Assembly (NCBI GenBank): GCA_023249675.1
Contig: JAHFCE010000004.1
Location: 675-64,674, forward strand
Direction of reading: 5' to 3'
From: Elusimicrobiota bacterium
GTDB taxonomy: Bacteria; Elusimicrobiota; Elusimicrobia; UBA1565; UBA9628
DNA length: 64,000 bases
The notes below the pieces were generated by a model. That model was given only the letters and a program-made list of their open reading frames with translations. It was not told where the DNA came from and did no database searches. A program made the position numbers and the translations under genes. Below, in pieces: positions 56,392 to 64,000 of the stretch. The stretch's first letter is position 1. Every line of letters starts with the position of its first letter.

Positions 56392-57371
56392 ACGTTCCTC
56401 AAGTGCGCCGTGTTTTGATTACCGGCATCGCCGGCTCCGGGGGAAGCTACCTCGCCGAATATGTCGCGGAGCGCCATCCCGAGGTCGAGATTCACGGTCT
56501 GGTCCGTTGGAGGAGCACCAATCAAAATTTGGCGGCGATCAAAGATAAGGTCCGGCTCCACGAGTCGGATCTGACCGATCTCTCCTCGGTTTTCCGCGCC
56601 GTCGAGGCCGCCAAGCCCGATGCCATCTTTCACCTGGCGGCGCACGCCAACGTCCGGGCCTCTTTCGATACTCCGGCCGCGGTTCTCGCCAATAATATCC
56701 TGGGAACCAGCAACCTTTTCGAGGCGGTCCGCATGACGCGCCGAGACCCGCTCATCCAGCTGTGCAGCACTTCCGAAGTCTATGGCCAGGTGGACCCCAA
56801 GAACGTTCCCATCACCGAGGACTGTCCCCTGCGTCCGGTGAGCCCCTATGCGGTTTCCAAGACCGCCGCGGATCTGCTCGGCTGGAGTTATTTCAAGAGC
56901 TACGGGATGAAGATCGTGCGCACGCGGATGTTCACCTATCTCAATCCGCGGCGCACGGACCTGTTCGCGACGTCTTTCGCCCGGCAGATCGCACGCATCG
57001 AGCTCGGACTCCAGAAGGAGATCGTCCACGGCAACCTCGACTCGGTGCGGACCTTCATCGATGTGCGCGACGCGATGGCCGCCTACTGGGCGGCGCTCCT
57101 GCGCGGAGAGCCGGGAGAGGTCTACAACATCGGCGGCAGCACGACGATGACCGTCGGGGAGTGCCTTAAGCGTCTTCGAGCCCTTTCCAAGAAGAAGATT
57201 TCCGTTCGGCAGGATCCGGAGCTCATGCGGCCCGCCGACGTCACTTTGCAGGTTCCCTGCGTGGACAAGTTCATTCGCGCGACCGGTTGGAAGCCCCGTT
57301 ATGGGTTCGAGGAAAGCCTCAAAGACCTCCTGGAGTATTGGAGAAAAGAGGCCAGGAAGGAGATGCCCTGA
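56388..57371 (+). CDS. GDP-mannose 4,6-dehydratase-like NDP-sugar dehydratase
   Basis: RVLITGIAGSGGSYLAEYVAERHPEVEIHGLVRWRS; IFHLAAHANVRASFDTPAAVLANNILGTSNLFEAV; CSTSEVYGQVDPKNVPITEDCPLRPVSPYAVSK. Confidence 0.9.
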   Translation: MNVPQVRRVLITGIAGSGGSYLAEYVAERHPEVEIHGLVRWRSTNQNLAAIKDKVRLHESDLTDLSSVFRAVEAAKPDAIFHLAAHANVRASFDTPAAVLANNILGTSNLFEAVRMTRRDPLIQLCSTSEVYGQVDPKNVPITEDCPLRPVSPYAVSKTAADLLGWSYFKSYGMKIVRTRMFTYLNPRRTDLFATSFARQIARIELGLQKEIVHGNLDSVRTFIDVRDAMAAYWAALLRGEPGEVYNIGGSTTMTVGECLKRLRALSKKKISVRQDPELMRPADVTLQVPCVDKFIRATGWKPRYGFEESLKDLLEYWRKEARKEMP

Positions 57372-58309
57372 TGCCCACGAAAGTCTTGATCACCGGCGGG
57401 GCGGGTTATATTGGCTCCGTCATGACCCGGGCCTTCCTCGAGAAAGGCTTTGAGGTCGTCGTGCTCGACAACTTCATGTATCGCCAGTCGAGTTTGCTTG
57501 ATCTCTGCGCGTTCGAGGGCTTGCGCGTCGTGCGCGGGGACTGCCGCGACGAGAGTCTGATGGCGGAGCTTTTGAAGACCCCCGATGTCGTCATCCCGCT
57601 TGCCGCCTTGGTCGGCGCGCCGCTCTGCGATCGCGACCGGCTCGGCGCCGAAACGATCAACCTCAAGGCCGTGCAGATGATCTGCCGCTTGGCTTCGCGC
57701 TCCCAGCGCATCCTCTTTCCGGTCACGAACTCCGGGTACGGCATCGGCGAGAAGGGAGCCTTTTGCACCGAGGAGAGCCCCTTGAAGCCTATTTCCTTCT
57801 ACGGGCGAACCAAGGTGGACGCCGAGCGGGCCATTCTGGATCGCGGCAATGCCGTGACCTTGCGCCTGGCGACGGCTTTCGGCGTTTCTCCCCGCATGCG
57901 TCTAGACCTTCTGGTCAACGACCTCGTCCATCGCGCGGTCGTGGACCGGACCGCGGTCATCTTCGAGGGCCATTTCCGGCGCAACTTCATCCACGTGCGG
58001 GACATCGCCCGAGCCTTCCTGCACGCCATCGAGCGCTTCGACGCGATGAAGGACAAGCCCTACAACCTGGGGCTTGACGACGCCAACCTCTCGAAAATCG
58101 AGCTCTGCAAGATCATCCAAGGGGTTCTTCCTCAGTTTGTCTTCATCGAGGCGCCCATCGGCGAGGATCCCGACAAGCGCGACTACGTCGTCTCCAACGC
58201 CCGCATTCTCGCGACAGGCTTTCGTCCTGAGTGGAACTTGCAACGGGGCATCCGCGAGCTCGTCAAGGCTTACGAGATTATAGGGGGAGGCTCTTTTGCC
58301 AACGCCTGA
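57371..58309 (+). CDS. NAD-dependent epimerase/dehydratase
   Basis: MPTKVLITGGAGYIGSVMTRAFLEKGFEVVVLDN; FYGRTKVDAERAI; NFIHVRDIARAFLHAI. Confidence 0.9.
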   Translation: MPTKVLITGGAGYIGSVMTRAFLEKGFEVVVLDNFMYRQSSLLDLCAFEGLRVVRGDCRDESLMAELLKTPDVVIPLAALVGAPLCDRDRLGAETINLKAVQMICRLASRSQRILFPVTNSGYGIGEKGAFCTEESPLKPISFYGRTKVDAERAILDRGNAVTLRLATAFGVSPRMRLDLLVNDLVHRAVVDRTAVIFEGHFRRNFIHVRDIARAFLHAIERFDAMKDKPYNLGLDDANLSKIELCKIIQGVLPQFVFIEAPIGEDPDKRDYVVSNARILATGFRPEWNLQRGIRELVKAYEIIGGGSFANA

Positions 58310-58318
58310 GCGATTGCC

Positions 58319-59308
58319 ATGGTGATCAGCCGCACGCCCTTTCGGATCTCCTTCTTCGGAGGAGGCACGGATTATCCGGCTTGGTTCCGCGCGCGGGGGG
58401 GAGCGGTTCTCTCGACGACGATCGACAAGTACTGCTATATCACCTGCCGGCGGCTGCCGCCTTTTTTTGAGTACAAGAGCCGGATCGTCTATTCGAAGGT
58501 TGAGCTGGTGAAGGCCAACAGTCAGATTGAACACCCCGCCGTCCGGGCCATTCTGGACTACCTGAAGGTGGAGGAAGGCGTCGAGATCCATCACGACGGA
58601 GATCTTCCCGCTCGGACGGGCCTCGGCTCAAGCTCTTCCTTCGCGGTGGGGCTGCTTCACGCGTCCTATGCCCTGAAGAACGCGATGATCGACAAGATGC
58701 GTCTGGCCCGGGAAGCCATCCACATCGAGCAGGAAGTCCTCAAAGAGAACGTGGGCTGGCAGGACCAAGTGATCGCCGCCTGCGGCGGGCTCAACCGCAT
58801 CGACTTCACCCGCGGCGGCGCCGTCGACGTCACCCCCATCACTCTCAATCCGGCCCGCCTCGAGGTCCTCCAGAGCCATTTGCTGCTCTACTTCACGGGA
58901 TTTTCTCGGATCGCCTCGCTGATTGTGAAGGAGCAGATCGAGCGCATTCCGGACACCCATTCGGAACTCGCCCGCCTGCAGGACATGGTTCCCGAGGCCG
59001 CGAGCCTCCTGTGCTCCAATGGGAATCTCGATGAATTCGGGCGGCTTCTCCATGAGGCCTGGACGCTCAAGCGGCGTCTCAGCTCGAAGATTTCTTCGCC
59101 GGAGATCGATGAGATTTACGAACGCGCCCGGTCGGCCGGAGCCCTCGGCGGCAAGCTCCTTGGAGCCGGCGGCGGGGGCTTCATGCTTCTCTTCGCACGG
59201 CCCGAGGATCAGCCGAAGATCCGCAAGCGCCTGGAGAAGCTGACGATGGTTCCCTTCCGTTTCGAGACCGAGGGCAGCCGCATCATCGTCTATCAGCCGG
59301 AATCGTAG
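58319..59308 (+). CDS. GHMP kinase, HddA-like (D-glycero-manno-heptose 7-phosphate kinase-like)
   Basis: MVISRTPFRISFFGGGTDYPAWFRARGGAVLSTTIDKYCYIT; PARTGLGSSSSFAVGLLHA; GGKLLGAGGGGFMLLF. Confidence 0.88.
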   Translation: MVISRTPFRISFFGGGTDYPAWFRARGGAVLSTTIDKYCYITCRRLPPFFEYKSRIVYSKVELVKANSQIEHPAVRAILDYLKVEEGVEIHHDGDLPARTGLGSSSSFAVGLLHASYALKNAMIDKMRLAREAIHIEQEVLKENVGWQDQVIAACGGLNRIDFTRGGAVDVTPITLNPARLEVLQSHLLLYFTGFSRIASLIVKEQIERIPDTHSELARLQDMVPEAASLLCSNGNLDEFGRLLHEAWTLKRRLSSKISSPEIDEIYERARSAGALGGKLLGAGGGGFMLLFARPEDQPKIRKRLEKLTMVPFRFETEGSRIIVYQPES

Positions 59309-59350
59309 GTCGATGAACGCCCTGAATCCGGCTGGGATGGCGGCGCTGCA

Positions 59351-60028
59351 GTGAAGGTGTCCGTCCTCGTTCCGGCCTATAACGAGGCCCGTACGATTGT
59401 CCGCATGCTCGACGCCGTGTATGGGCGCAATCCCGGTCGGGATCTTGAGGTCGTTATCGTTGATGACGGCTCGACCGATGGGACATATGAGGCCGCTGTG
59501 GCTGCCGCCAAGCCGGGAACCATCGTGTTGAAGCACGTGAAAAACTTGGGTAAAGGAAGCTCCATCCGCACCGCGCTTGCCGCCGCGACGGGCGACGTCG
59601 TGGTCATCCAGGACGCGGATCTCGAGTACGATCCCGCCGACTATTCGCTGCTGCTCAAGCCGATCGAGGAGGGCGAGGCCGAGGTCGTGTACGGTTCTCG
59701 CATGATGAAGTCCGTCGCGCGCTCCTACCACCGCTATTACTGGGGCGGACGGCTTGTCTCGCTGTGGACGAACATTCTGTACGGCTCGCACCTCACCGAC
59801 GAGCCGACGTGCTATAAGGTATTCAAGACGCCGTTCCTGCGTTCCCTTGATTTAACATGCACGGGCTTCGAGTTCTGTCCCGAGGTCACAGCGAAAACCC
59901 TCCTGCGCGGCGTCAAGATTCGCGAGCTTCCGATTTCCTACTGCCCGCGCCGCATGGAGGAAGGCAAAAAGATCCGCTGGACCGACGGCGTGATCGCGCT
60001 CTGGACCTTGCTCAAGTTCCGCTTCTGA
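59351..60028 (+). CDS. Glycosyltransferase family 2 (dolichyl-phosphate mannosyltransferase-like; likely GTG start)
   Basis: KVSVLVPAYNEARTIVRMLDAV; VVIVDDGSTDGTYEAA; NLGKGSSIRTALAAATGDVVVIQDADLEYDPADY. Confidence 0.9.
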   Translation: MKVSVLVPAYNEARTIVRMLDAVYGRNPGRDLEVVIVDDGSTDGTYEAAVAAAKPGTIVLKHVKNLGKGSSIRTALAAATGDVVVIQDADLEYDPADYSLLLKPIEEGEAEVVYGSRMMKSVARSYHRYYWGGRLVSLWTNILYGSHLTDEPTCYKVFKTPFLRSLDLTCTGFEFCPEVTAKTLLRGVKIRELPISYCPRRMEEGKKIRWTDGVIALWTLLKFRF

Positions 60029-60049
60029 GCGCAAGTGCTCAGAAGCGGA
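60018..60049. terminator. 13-bp perfect inverted repeat with 6-nt loop between convergent genes (candidate bidirectional terminator, no clear U-tract)
   Basis: TCCGCTTCTGAGC-GCAAGT-GCTCAGAAGCGGA read directly. Confidence 0.6.
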
Positions 60050-61039
60050 TTACGGAAGGAGCTTTGCCCGGAGCTTCGGCAGCCATGATTGCTCCTCATA
60101 GATCCGGCTCAGCCAAACGTACAAGGACGGCCAAGTGAGAGCGGCCGCGAGAGCGACGGTTTTGAAGAGAGAGTAGGGCCTCCAGCCGCACAGGGTCACG
60201 ATATTCTTCCAGGCGCCGAGGGCCTCTCCCCAGGAGCCTTGGGAGCGGTGCCAGAAAAGCTCGAGCTCAAGGTGGGCGATCCTCCGGAAGCGCTCGTTCT
60301 TGGGGGAAAGCCTCCGGTCTTGTTCGCTCAGGAAAGCGTTCAGATGAGAGTCGAGAGCGGAGCGCAGGGAGAGATATGATTTCAGGCGGCCTGGATCCTG
60401 GCGCATCCCCGCGTAAAAATTACGGCCGTGCACCCGTCTCAATCCCAAGGGCTGGGCCAGGTGTTCGACGGGCCCACGCAGAAGCAGGCGCGGCTGGAGG
60501 TATTCGTCCACGCAGGTGACCAGATCGTCGGGCAGAGGCAGAAGTCGGCTGAGCGCCTCCCGCCGCGCGGTCAGGGCGCTTAAGCCCGTCAACAGGGCGC
60601 GGCCGTCTAGAAAATCGGCGAGAGTTTGGTGGCGGCTGTCTCGGGGAAGCCAGGTGGGCAATGGCTTGAGCTGCGCGTTGACCTGGCTCATGGAATGCTG
60701 GACAGCCGAAAGCGCAGGGTCTTTCTTTAGGCAGTCGAGGACGGCCGTCAGCTTTCCGGGGAGCCAAAGGTCGTCCGATTCCAAAAAGGCGACCCAGTCC
60801 CCGCGGCAGCGCGCCAGGGCGGCGTTCAAGGCCGCACCCTGTCCGCCATGGGCCGTGGGGATCCAATCGACCGAGCCGAAAAAAGGCTCGACTTGGGTCC
60901 TGGAATCGTCCGTGGACCCATCATCGACGACCAGGATCTCGAGGGGCTTGGCCTTCTGGGCGAGGACGCTCTTCAGGCTTTCCGCCAGAAAACGGGCGCA
61001 GTTATAGTTGCAGACGATGACCGACACGGAGTCGCGCAT
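60050..61039 (-). CDS. Glycosyltransferase family 2 protein
   Basis: [60 protein letters not shown]. Confidence 0.92.
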   Translation of the reverse strand: MRDSVSVIVCNYNCARFLAESLKSVLAQKAKPLEILVVDDGSTDDSRTQVEPFFGSVDWIPTAHGGQGAALNAALARCRGDWVAFLESDDLWLPGKLTAVLDCLKKDPALSAVQHSMSQVNAQLKPLPTWLPRDSRHQTLADFLDGRALLTGLSALTARREALSRLLPLPDDLVTCVDEYLQPRLLLRGPVEHLAQPLGLRRVHGRNFYAGMRQDPGRLKSYLSLRSALDSHLNAFLSEQDRRLSPKNERFRRIAHLELELFWHRSQGSWGEALGAWKNIVTLCGWRPYSLFKTVALAAALTWPSLYVWLSRIYEEQSWLPKLRAKLLP

Positions 61040-61063
61040 AGCGGAGCGGGCTTCAGTTCCTGC

Positions 61064-61555
61064 CTATCTTCCGGGTTTCCAGTCCGGATAGACGTTGTCG
61101 CCGTCCACAAAAGGGCCGAGCTTGCTTTCGTGGAACACGACGTACTCTCCCTCGGGTTCGGTCGAGTGCCACGTATTGGCCGGGATGCGGTGCATGAAGG
61201 CGCCTCCCGAACCTTTGGGTCCCAGGACGAGAGTGCTGACCAGCTTGCCGTCGTTATCGAACCTATTGACGCGCAGCCGCCCTTCGATCACGTGGTAGGA
61301 CTCGCTTTTCGCCGGATGCTTGTGGGGTCTAAAATCCCCAGCGCGTTTATGAGCGATGAGCATTTCATGGAACGGGGCCGCGGCGTCTTGATGGAGACAG
61401 ATCCGGACCGTGTTGCCGGGAGTCGTTTGAAGTTTCTCCTTCAGCCAGGCAATCGTTGCGTCATCGATCACGATGAAGGCCGTCTTGCAATAGTAGGACT
61501 CGCTTTTGGCTCCGAGGTCCTGGGCCAGGAGGAGATTTTTTAGAGAATCAGCCAT
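61064..61555 (-). CDS. WbuC-like cupin-fold protein
   Basis: RICLHQDAAAPFHEMLIAHKRAGDFRPHKHPAKSESYHVIEGRLRVNRFDNDG; glycan-locus context. Confidence 0.8.
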   Translation of the reverse strand: MADSLKNLLLAQDLGAKSESYYCKTAFIVIDDATIAWLKEKLQTTPGNTVRICLHQDAAAPFHEMLIAHKRAGDFRPHKHPAKSESYHVIEGRLRVNRFDNDGKLVSTLVLGPKGSGGAFMHRIPANTWHSTEPEGEYVVFHESKLGPFVDGDNVYPDWKPGR

Positions 61556-62567
61556 CGGCGTCTCTTTTCCCGAGAAGAGTGAACCATTCCTTGGTGGCCT
61601 CTCCGATGGTTTTTTCGTCCCAGACCGGGGCATCGCGCCATTGCTCAAGCAGTCCCAATAGGCGGCGCACGCCTTCAGGGAAGCCGACCTTGGGGCGCCA
61701 GCCGAGAGCCCTTTCGATCTTGCCGGTGTCGGCGAATGTACAGTCGGGCTCTCCAGGACGCTTGGGAAGGTGGACGGTCTGTCCTCCACCGAGCAATTTG
61801 ACCAGATCGTTGATCGAGTAAGTGCCGCCCGAGCCGACATTCAGGGCCTCTCCGGATAGATCCGACTGAGCCGCGAGAGCAAAGGCCTCGGCCACATCGG
61901 TCACGAAAGTGAAATCCCGCGTCTGCTTCCCATCGCCGACGATCGTGAAGGGCTTGTTGGCCAACTTTTGCGCAAGGAAGACTCCGAAGACCGCTCCGTA
62001 GGCGCCGGTGGTCCGCGAACGAGGGCCGTAAACGTTGAAAAGCCTCAAGGACAAGCAGGGAAGTCCGTACACCTTGGCCCAGTGCAGGACGTATTGTTCC
62101 GCGACGTTTTTGGTGAGTGCGTAGGGATAGAGGGGGCGCATCGGCGCCGTTTCCGGTGTCGGGAATATGTCGGGTATTCCGTAGCAGGATGAGGAGGCCG
62201 CATAGAGGAACCTCTTCACCCCGGCTGCGCGCGCCGCCTCCAGGGCCGCCACGGTCGCGTCTACGTTGCAGGCGTGATATGTCTGGGGTTCTGCGACTGA
62301 TGGGACAATGTCGGCCAAGGCCGCTAGATGGAAGACCCAATCCGCGCCCGTAAAAACATCCTTAAGCCGCTTCCCGTCGGAAAGGCTGGCGCGCTGGAAT
62401 GAAAAGGAGGGGTTGTGACTCACGGACGCCAAATTCTCGAGCCTTCCCCGCGACAAATCGTCCAGGACCCGGACTCGGTGGCCGTCTTGCAGCAGTCTTT
62501 CCACCAGATGGCTGCCGATGAATCCCGCCCCACCTGTGACGACGGCGCATTGAGACGTCACTTTCAC
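61548..62567 (-). CDS. NAD-dependent epimerase/dehydratase (GTG start at 62567)
   Basis: KVTSQCAVVTGGAGFIGSHLVERLLQDGHRVRVLDDLSRG; VFHLAALADIVPSVAEP; YPYALTKNVAEQYV. Confidence 0.92.
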   Translation of the reverse strand: MKVTSQCAVVTGGAGFIGSHLVERLLQDGHRVRVLDDLSRGRLENLASVSHNPSFSFQRASLSDGKRLKDVFTGADWVFHLAALADIVPSVAEPQTYHACNVDATVAALEAARAAGVKRFLYAASSSCYGIPDIFPTPETAPMRPLYPYALTKNVAEQYVLHWAKVYGLPCLSLRLFNVYGPRSRTTGAYGAVFGVFLAQKLANKPFTIVGDGKQTRDFTFVTDVAEAFALAAQSDLSGEALNVGSGGTYSINDLVKLLGGGQTVHLPKRPGEPDCTFADTGKIERALGWRPKVGFPEGVRRLLGLLEQWRDAPVWDEKTIGEATKEWFTLLGKRDADG

Positions 62568-62573
62568 CGGCCC

Positions 62574-62582
62574 ATTGTAGCA
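62574..62582 (-). promoter_or_regulatory. Candidate extended -10 (TGC TACAAT) 6 nt before GTG start of epimerase
   Basis: Minus-strand TGTGCTACAATGGGCCGGTG; no convincing -35. Confidence 0.3.
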
Positions 62583-62667
62583 CAAGAACTTGTTTTTCGA
62601 CGAGGAACCTGTTAAACTTCGATGAGCGCCGACCGACCTGGAGGCGCGCGCGGTTTTCTCGGAGATC

Positions 62668-63678
62668 ATGACCGTCAAAAAAGCCGACCTCAAGGAATAC
62701 CTCCGAGAACGCATCAACACGAGGACGCGCTACGAGGGCCTGCTCAGCTTCCCTAGCTACTTGGAGATCGAGACGGTCAACGTCTGCAACGCCCGCTGTC
62801 CCATGTGCACCATCGATGATTGGGAGCGCGGCGGTCGTCCCATGACCGATGAACTGTACGCCAAGATCGCCCGAGAAGTGATCGCGCATGCCGACCAGGT
62901 GGAGCGGGTGAGTCTGTACCGCGACGGGGAGCCACTCATCGACATGAAGCTGGCCAATCGGGTCGCGATGCTCAAAAAGGGCGGGATAAAAAACGTCTGC
63001 ATCAGCACCAATGTCTCCCTGCTCAATGAGGCCCGGTCCCGAGACCTGCTGACAGCCGGCTTGGACACGATCATCATGTCCATCGACAGTCTGGACAAAA
63101 AAACATTTGAGGGCATCCGAGTCCGGCTGGTCTTCGAGGAAGTGCTGGCCAACGCCCTGCGCTTCATCGAGTTGCGCAATCAGCTGCGTCCCGAAACGAA
63201 AATATGGATGCGCATGATCCGGCAGGAAAGCAACAAGGACGAGTGGCCCAGCTATCAGGCGTACTGGTCCAAGCGTCTGGCGCCCACCGACCGAATCTAT
63301 TATCACAACATCTTCAACTGGGGCGGACAGCTCAAGGGGTTTAAGCCCGTCACCACGAGTTACGAGCCCAATCTCCCTTGCGTGGCTTTGTGGTCTCTCA
63401 TGGTCATCTTCTGCAATGGCGACGTCCCGCTGTGCAACGTGGATTTCAACAACAAGTTTCCTTCCGGGAGCGTCGTCAAGGACACGATCGTAGACCTTTG
63501 GCGTTCCAAATTAATGAACGAAAGCAGGGAGATGCATCTTGCGGGACGCAAAGCCTGCATCAGTCTTTGCAAGAACTGCAATGTTTGGGACGAGCCTCCC
63601 GGCGGGGAGAATATCTCGGCGCGTTATGCGGCTCCGGCGGTCATCGGCGGCGACGCCGCCGCGGATTTGAAACCATAG
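62668..63678 (+). CDS. Radical SAM protein with SPASM-like C-terminus
   Basis: EIETVNVCNARCPMCTIDDW (CxxxCxxC); C-terminal CNGDVPLCNVDFNNKFPSGSVVKDTIVDLWRSKLMNESREMH...CISLCKNCNVW. Confidence 0.92.
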   Translation: MTVKKADLKEYLRERINTRTRYEGLLSFPSYLEIETVNVCNARCPMCTIDDWERGGRPMTDELYAKIAREVIAHADQVERVSLYRDGEPLIDMKLANRVAMLKKGGIKNVCISTNVSLLNEARSRDLLTAGLDTIIMSIDSLDKKTFEGIRVRLVFEEVLANALRFIELRNQLRPETKIWMRMIRQESNKDEWPSYQAYWSKRLAPTDRIYYHNIFNWGGQLKGFKPVTTSYEPNLPCVALWSLMVIFCNGDVPLCNVDFNNKFPSGSVVKDTIVDLWRSKLMNESREMHLAGRKACISLCKNCNVWDEPPGGENISARYAAPAVIGGDAAADLKP

Positions 63679-63700
63679 GCTGCCGTCCGGCGGATGCCCA

Positions 63701-64000
63701 ATGAGCCCGCGCGATAAGATCCTGATCCTCGGCGCTTCGAGCTATGTGGGACGTCCTCTCTTCGACCGTCTTGGACCGCAGAGAGCGGCGGCGACCTACC
63801 ATCAGCGGCCCCTGGACGCGGCCGTGCGCTTCGATTCCCTGTCTATGGATTTGGCTGAGGTCGTGAAGGACCCGTCCTCTTTCTCCCACGCCGTTATTCT
63901 TTTTGCGGACAAGAACCCCGAGAGCTGCGCGGCCGATCCTGCCGGTTCCAGGGCGCTCAACGTGGAGAGCGTCTGTCGCGTCCTGGACCGCTTGAGGCAG
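63701..64000 (+). CDS. NAD(P)-binding RmlD-like sugar reductase/epimerase, N-terminal part (truncated by window end)
   Basis: MSPRDKILILGASSYVGRPLFDRLGPQRAAATYHQRPLDAAVRFDSLSMD, open to the window edge. Confidence 0.7.
   Translation, partial: MSPRDKILILGASSYVGRPLFDRLGPQRAAATYHQRPLDAAVRFDSLSMDLAEVVKDPSSFSHAVILFADKNPESCAADPAGSRALNVESVCRVLDRLRQ

Overview
A 64 kb high-GC bacterial chromosomal segment; lineage tentatively Elusimicrobiota-like (weak inference, no phylogeny run). It has three parts. (1) About 0-27.8 kb is conserved core: the S10/spc/alpha ribosomal superoperon (rpsJ tail, rplC to rplQ, with secY, adk, map, infA, rpoA; no rpmD between rpsE and rplO), then mreBCD-mrdA-rodA, an RNase E/G, an N-acetylmuramoyl-L-alanine amidase, murI, rho, ridA and a membrane protein. 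(2) About 27.9-40.2 kb is the most unusual part. One uninterrupted 2777-codon ORF appears to fuse most of a Bat/MoxR operon (BatD-like region, BatA-type VWA, BatC/E-type TPR, BatB-type VWA, helical region, DUF58) into one polypeptide. Next to it are a MoxR AAA+ ATPase with an export-signal-like N-terminus and a convergent CPBP intramembrane protease fused to an HtrA-like trypsin and PDZ. These three proteins from different families share a similar N-terminal layout (signal peptide, then AQ, then a Pro/Ala/Ser-rich stretch), and two of them carry an FDG box. (3) About 40.4-64 kb is a surface-glycan locus with glycosyltransferases, three radical SAM enzymes, a MaoC/SDR/FkbH/ACP/MBOAT/SGNH-like acylation block, a split transketolase, many NDP-sugar epimerases, a DegT aminotransferase and a GHMP sugar kinase. 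Smaller signals include a perfect FNR-type dyad just before the giant ORF, a hairpin with the rpsD stop codon in its loop, a strong hairpin between convergent genes, a Rho lacking the canonical N-terminal RNA-binding domain, and a near-identical Arg-rich motif in Rho and RNase G.
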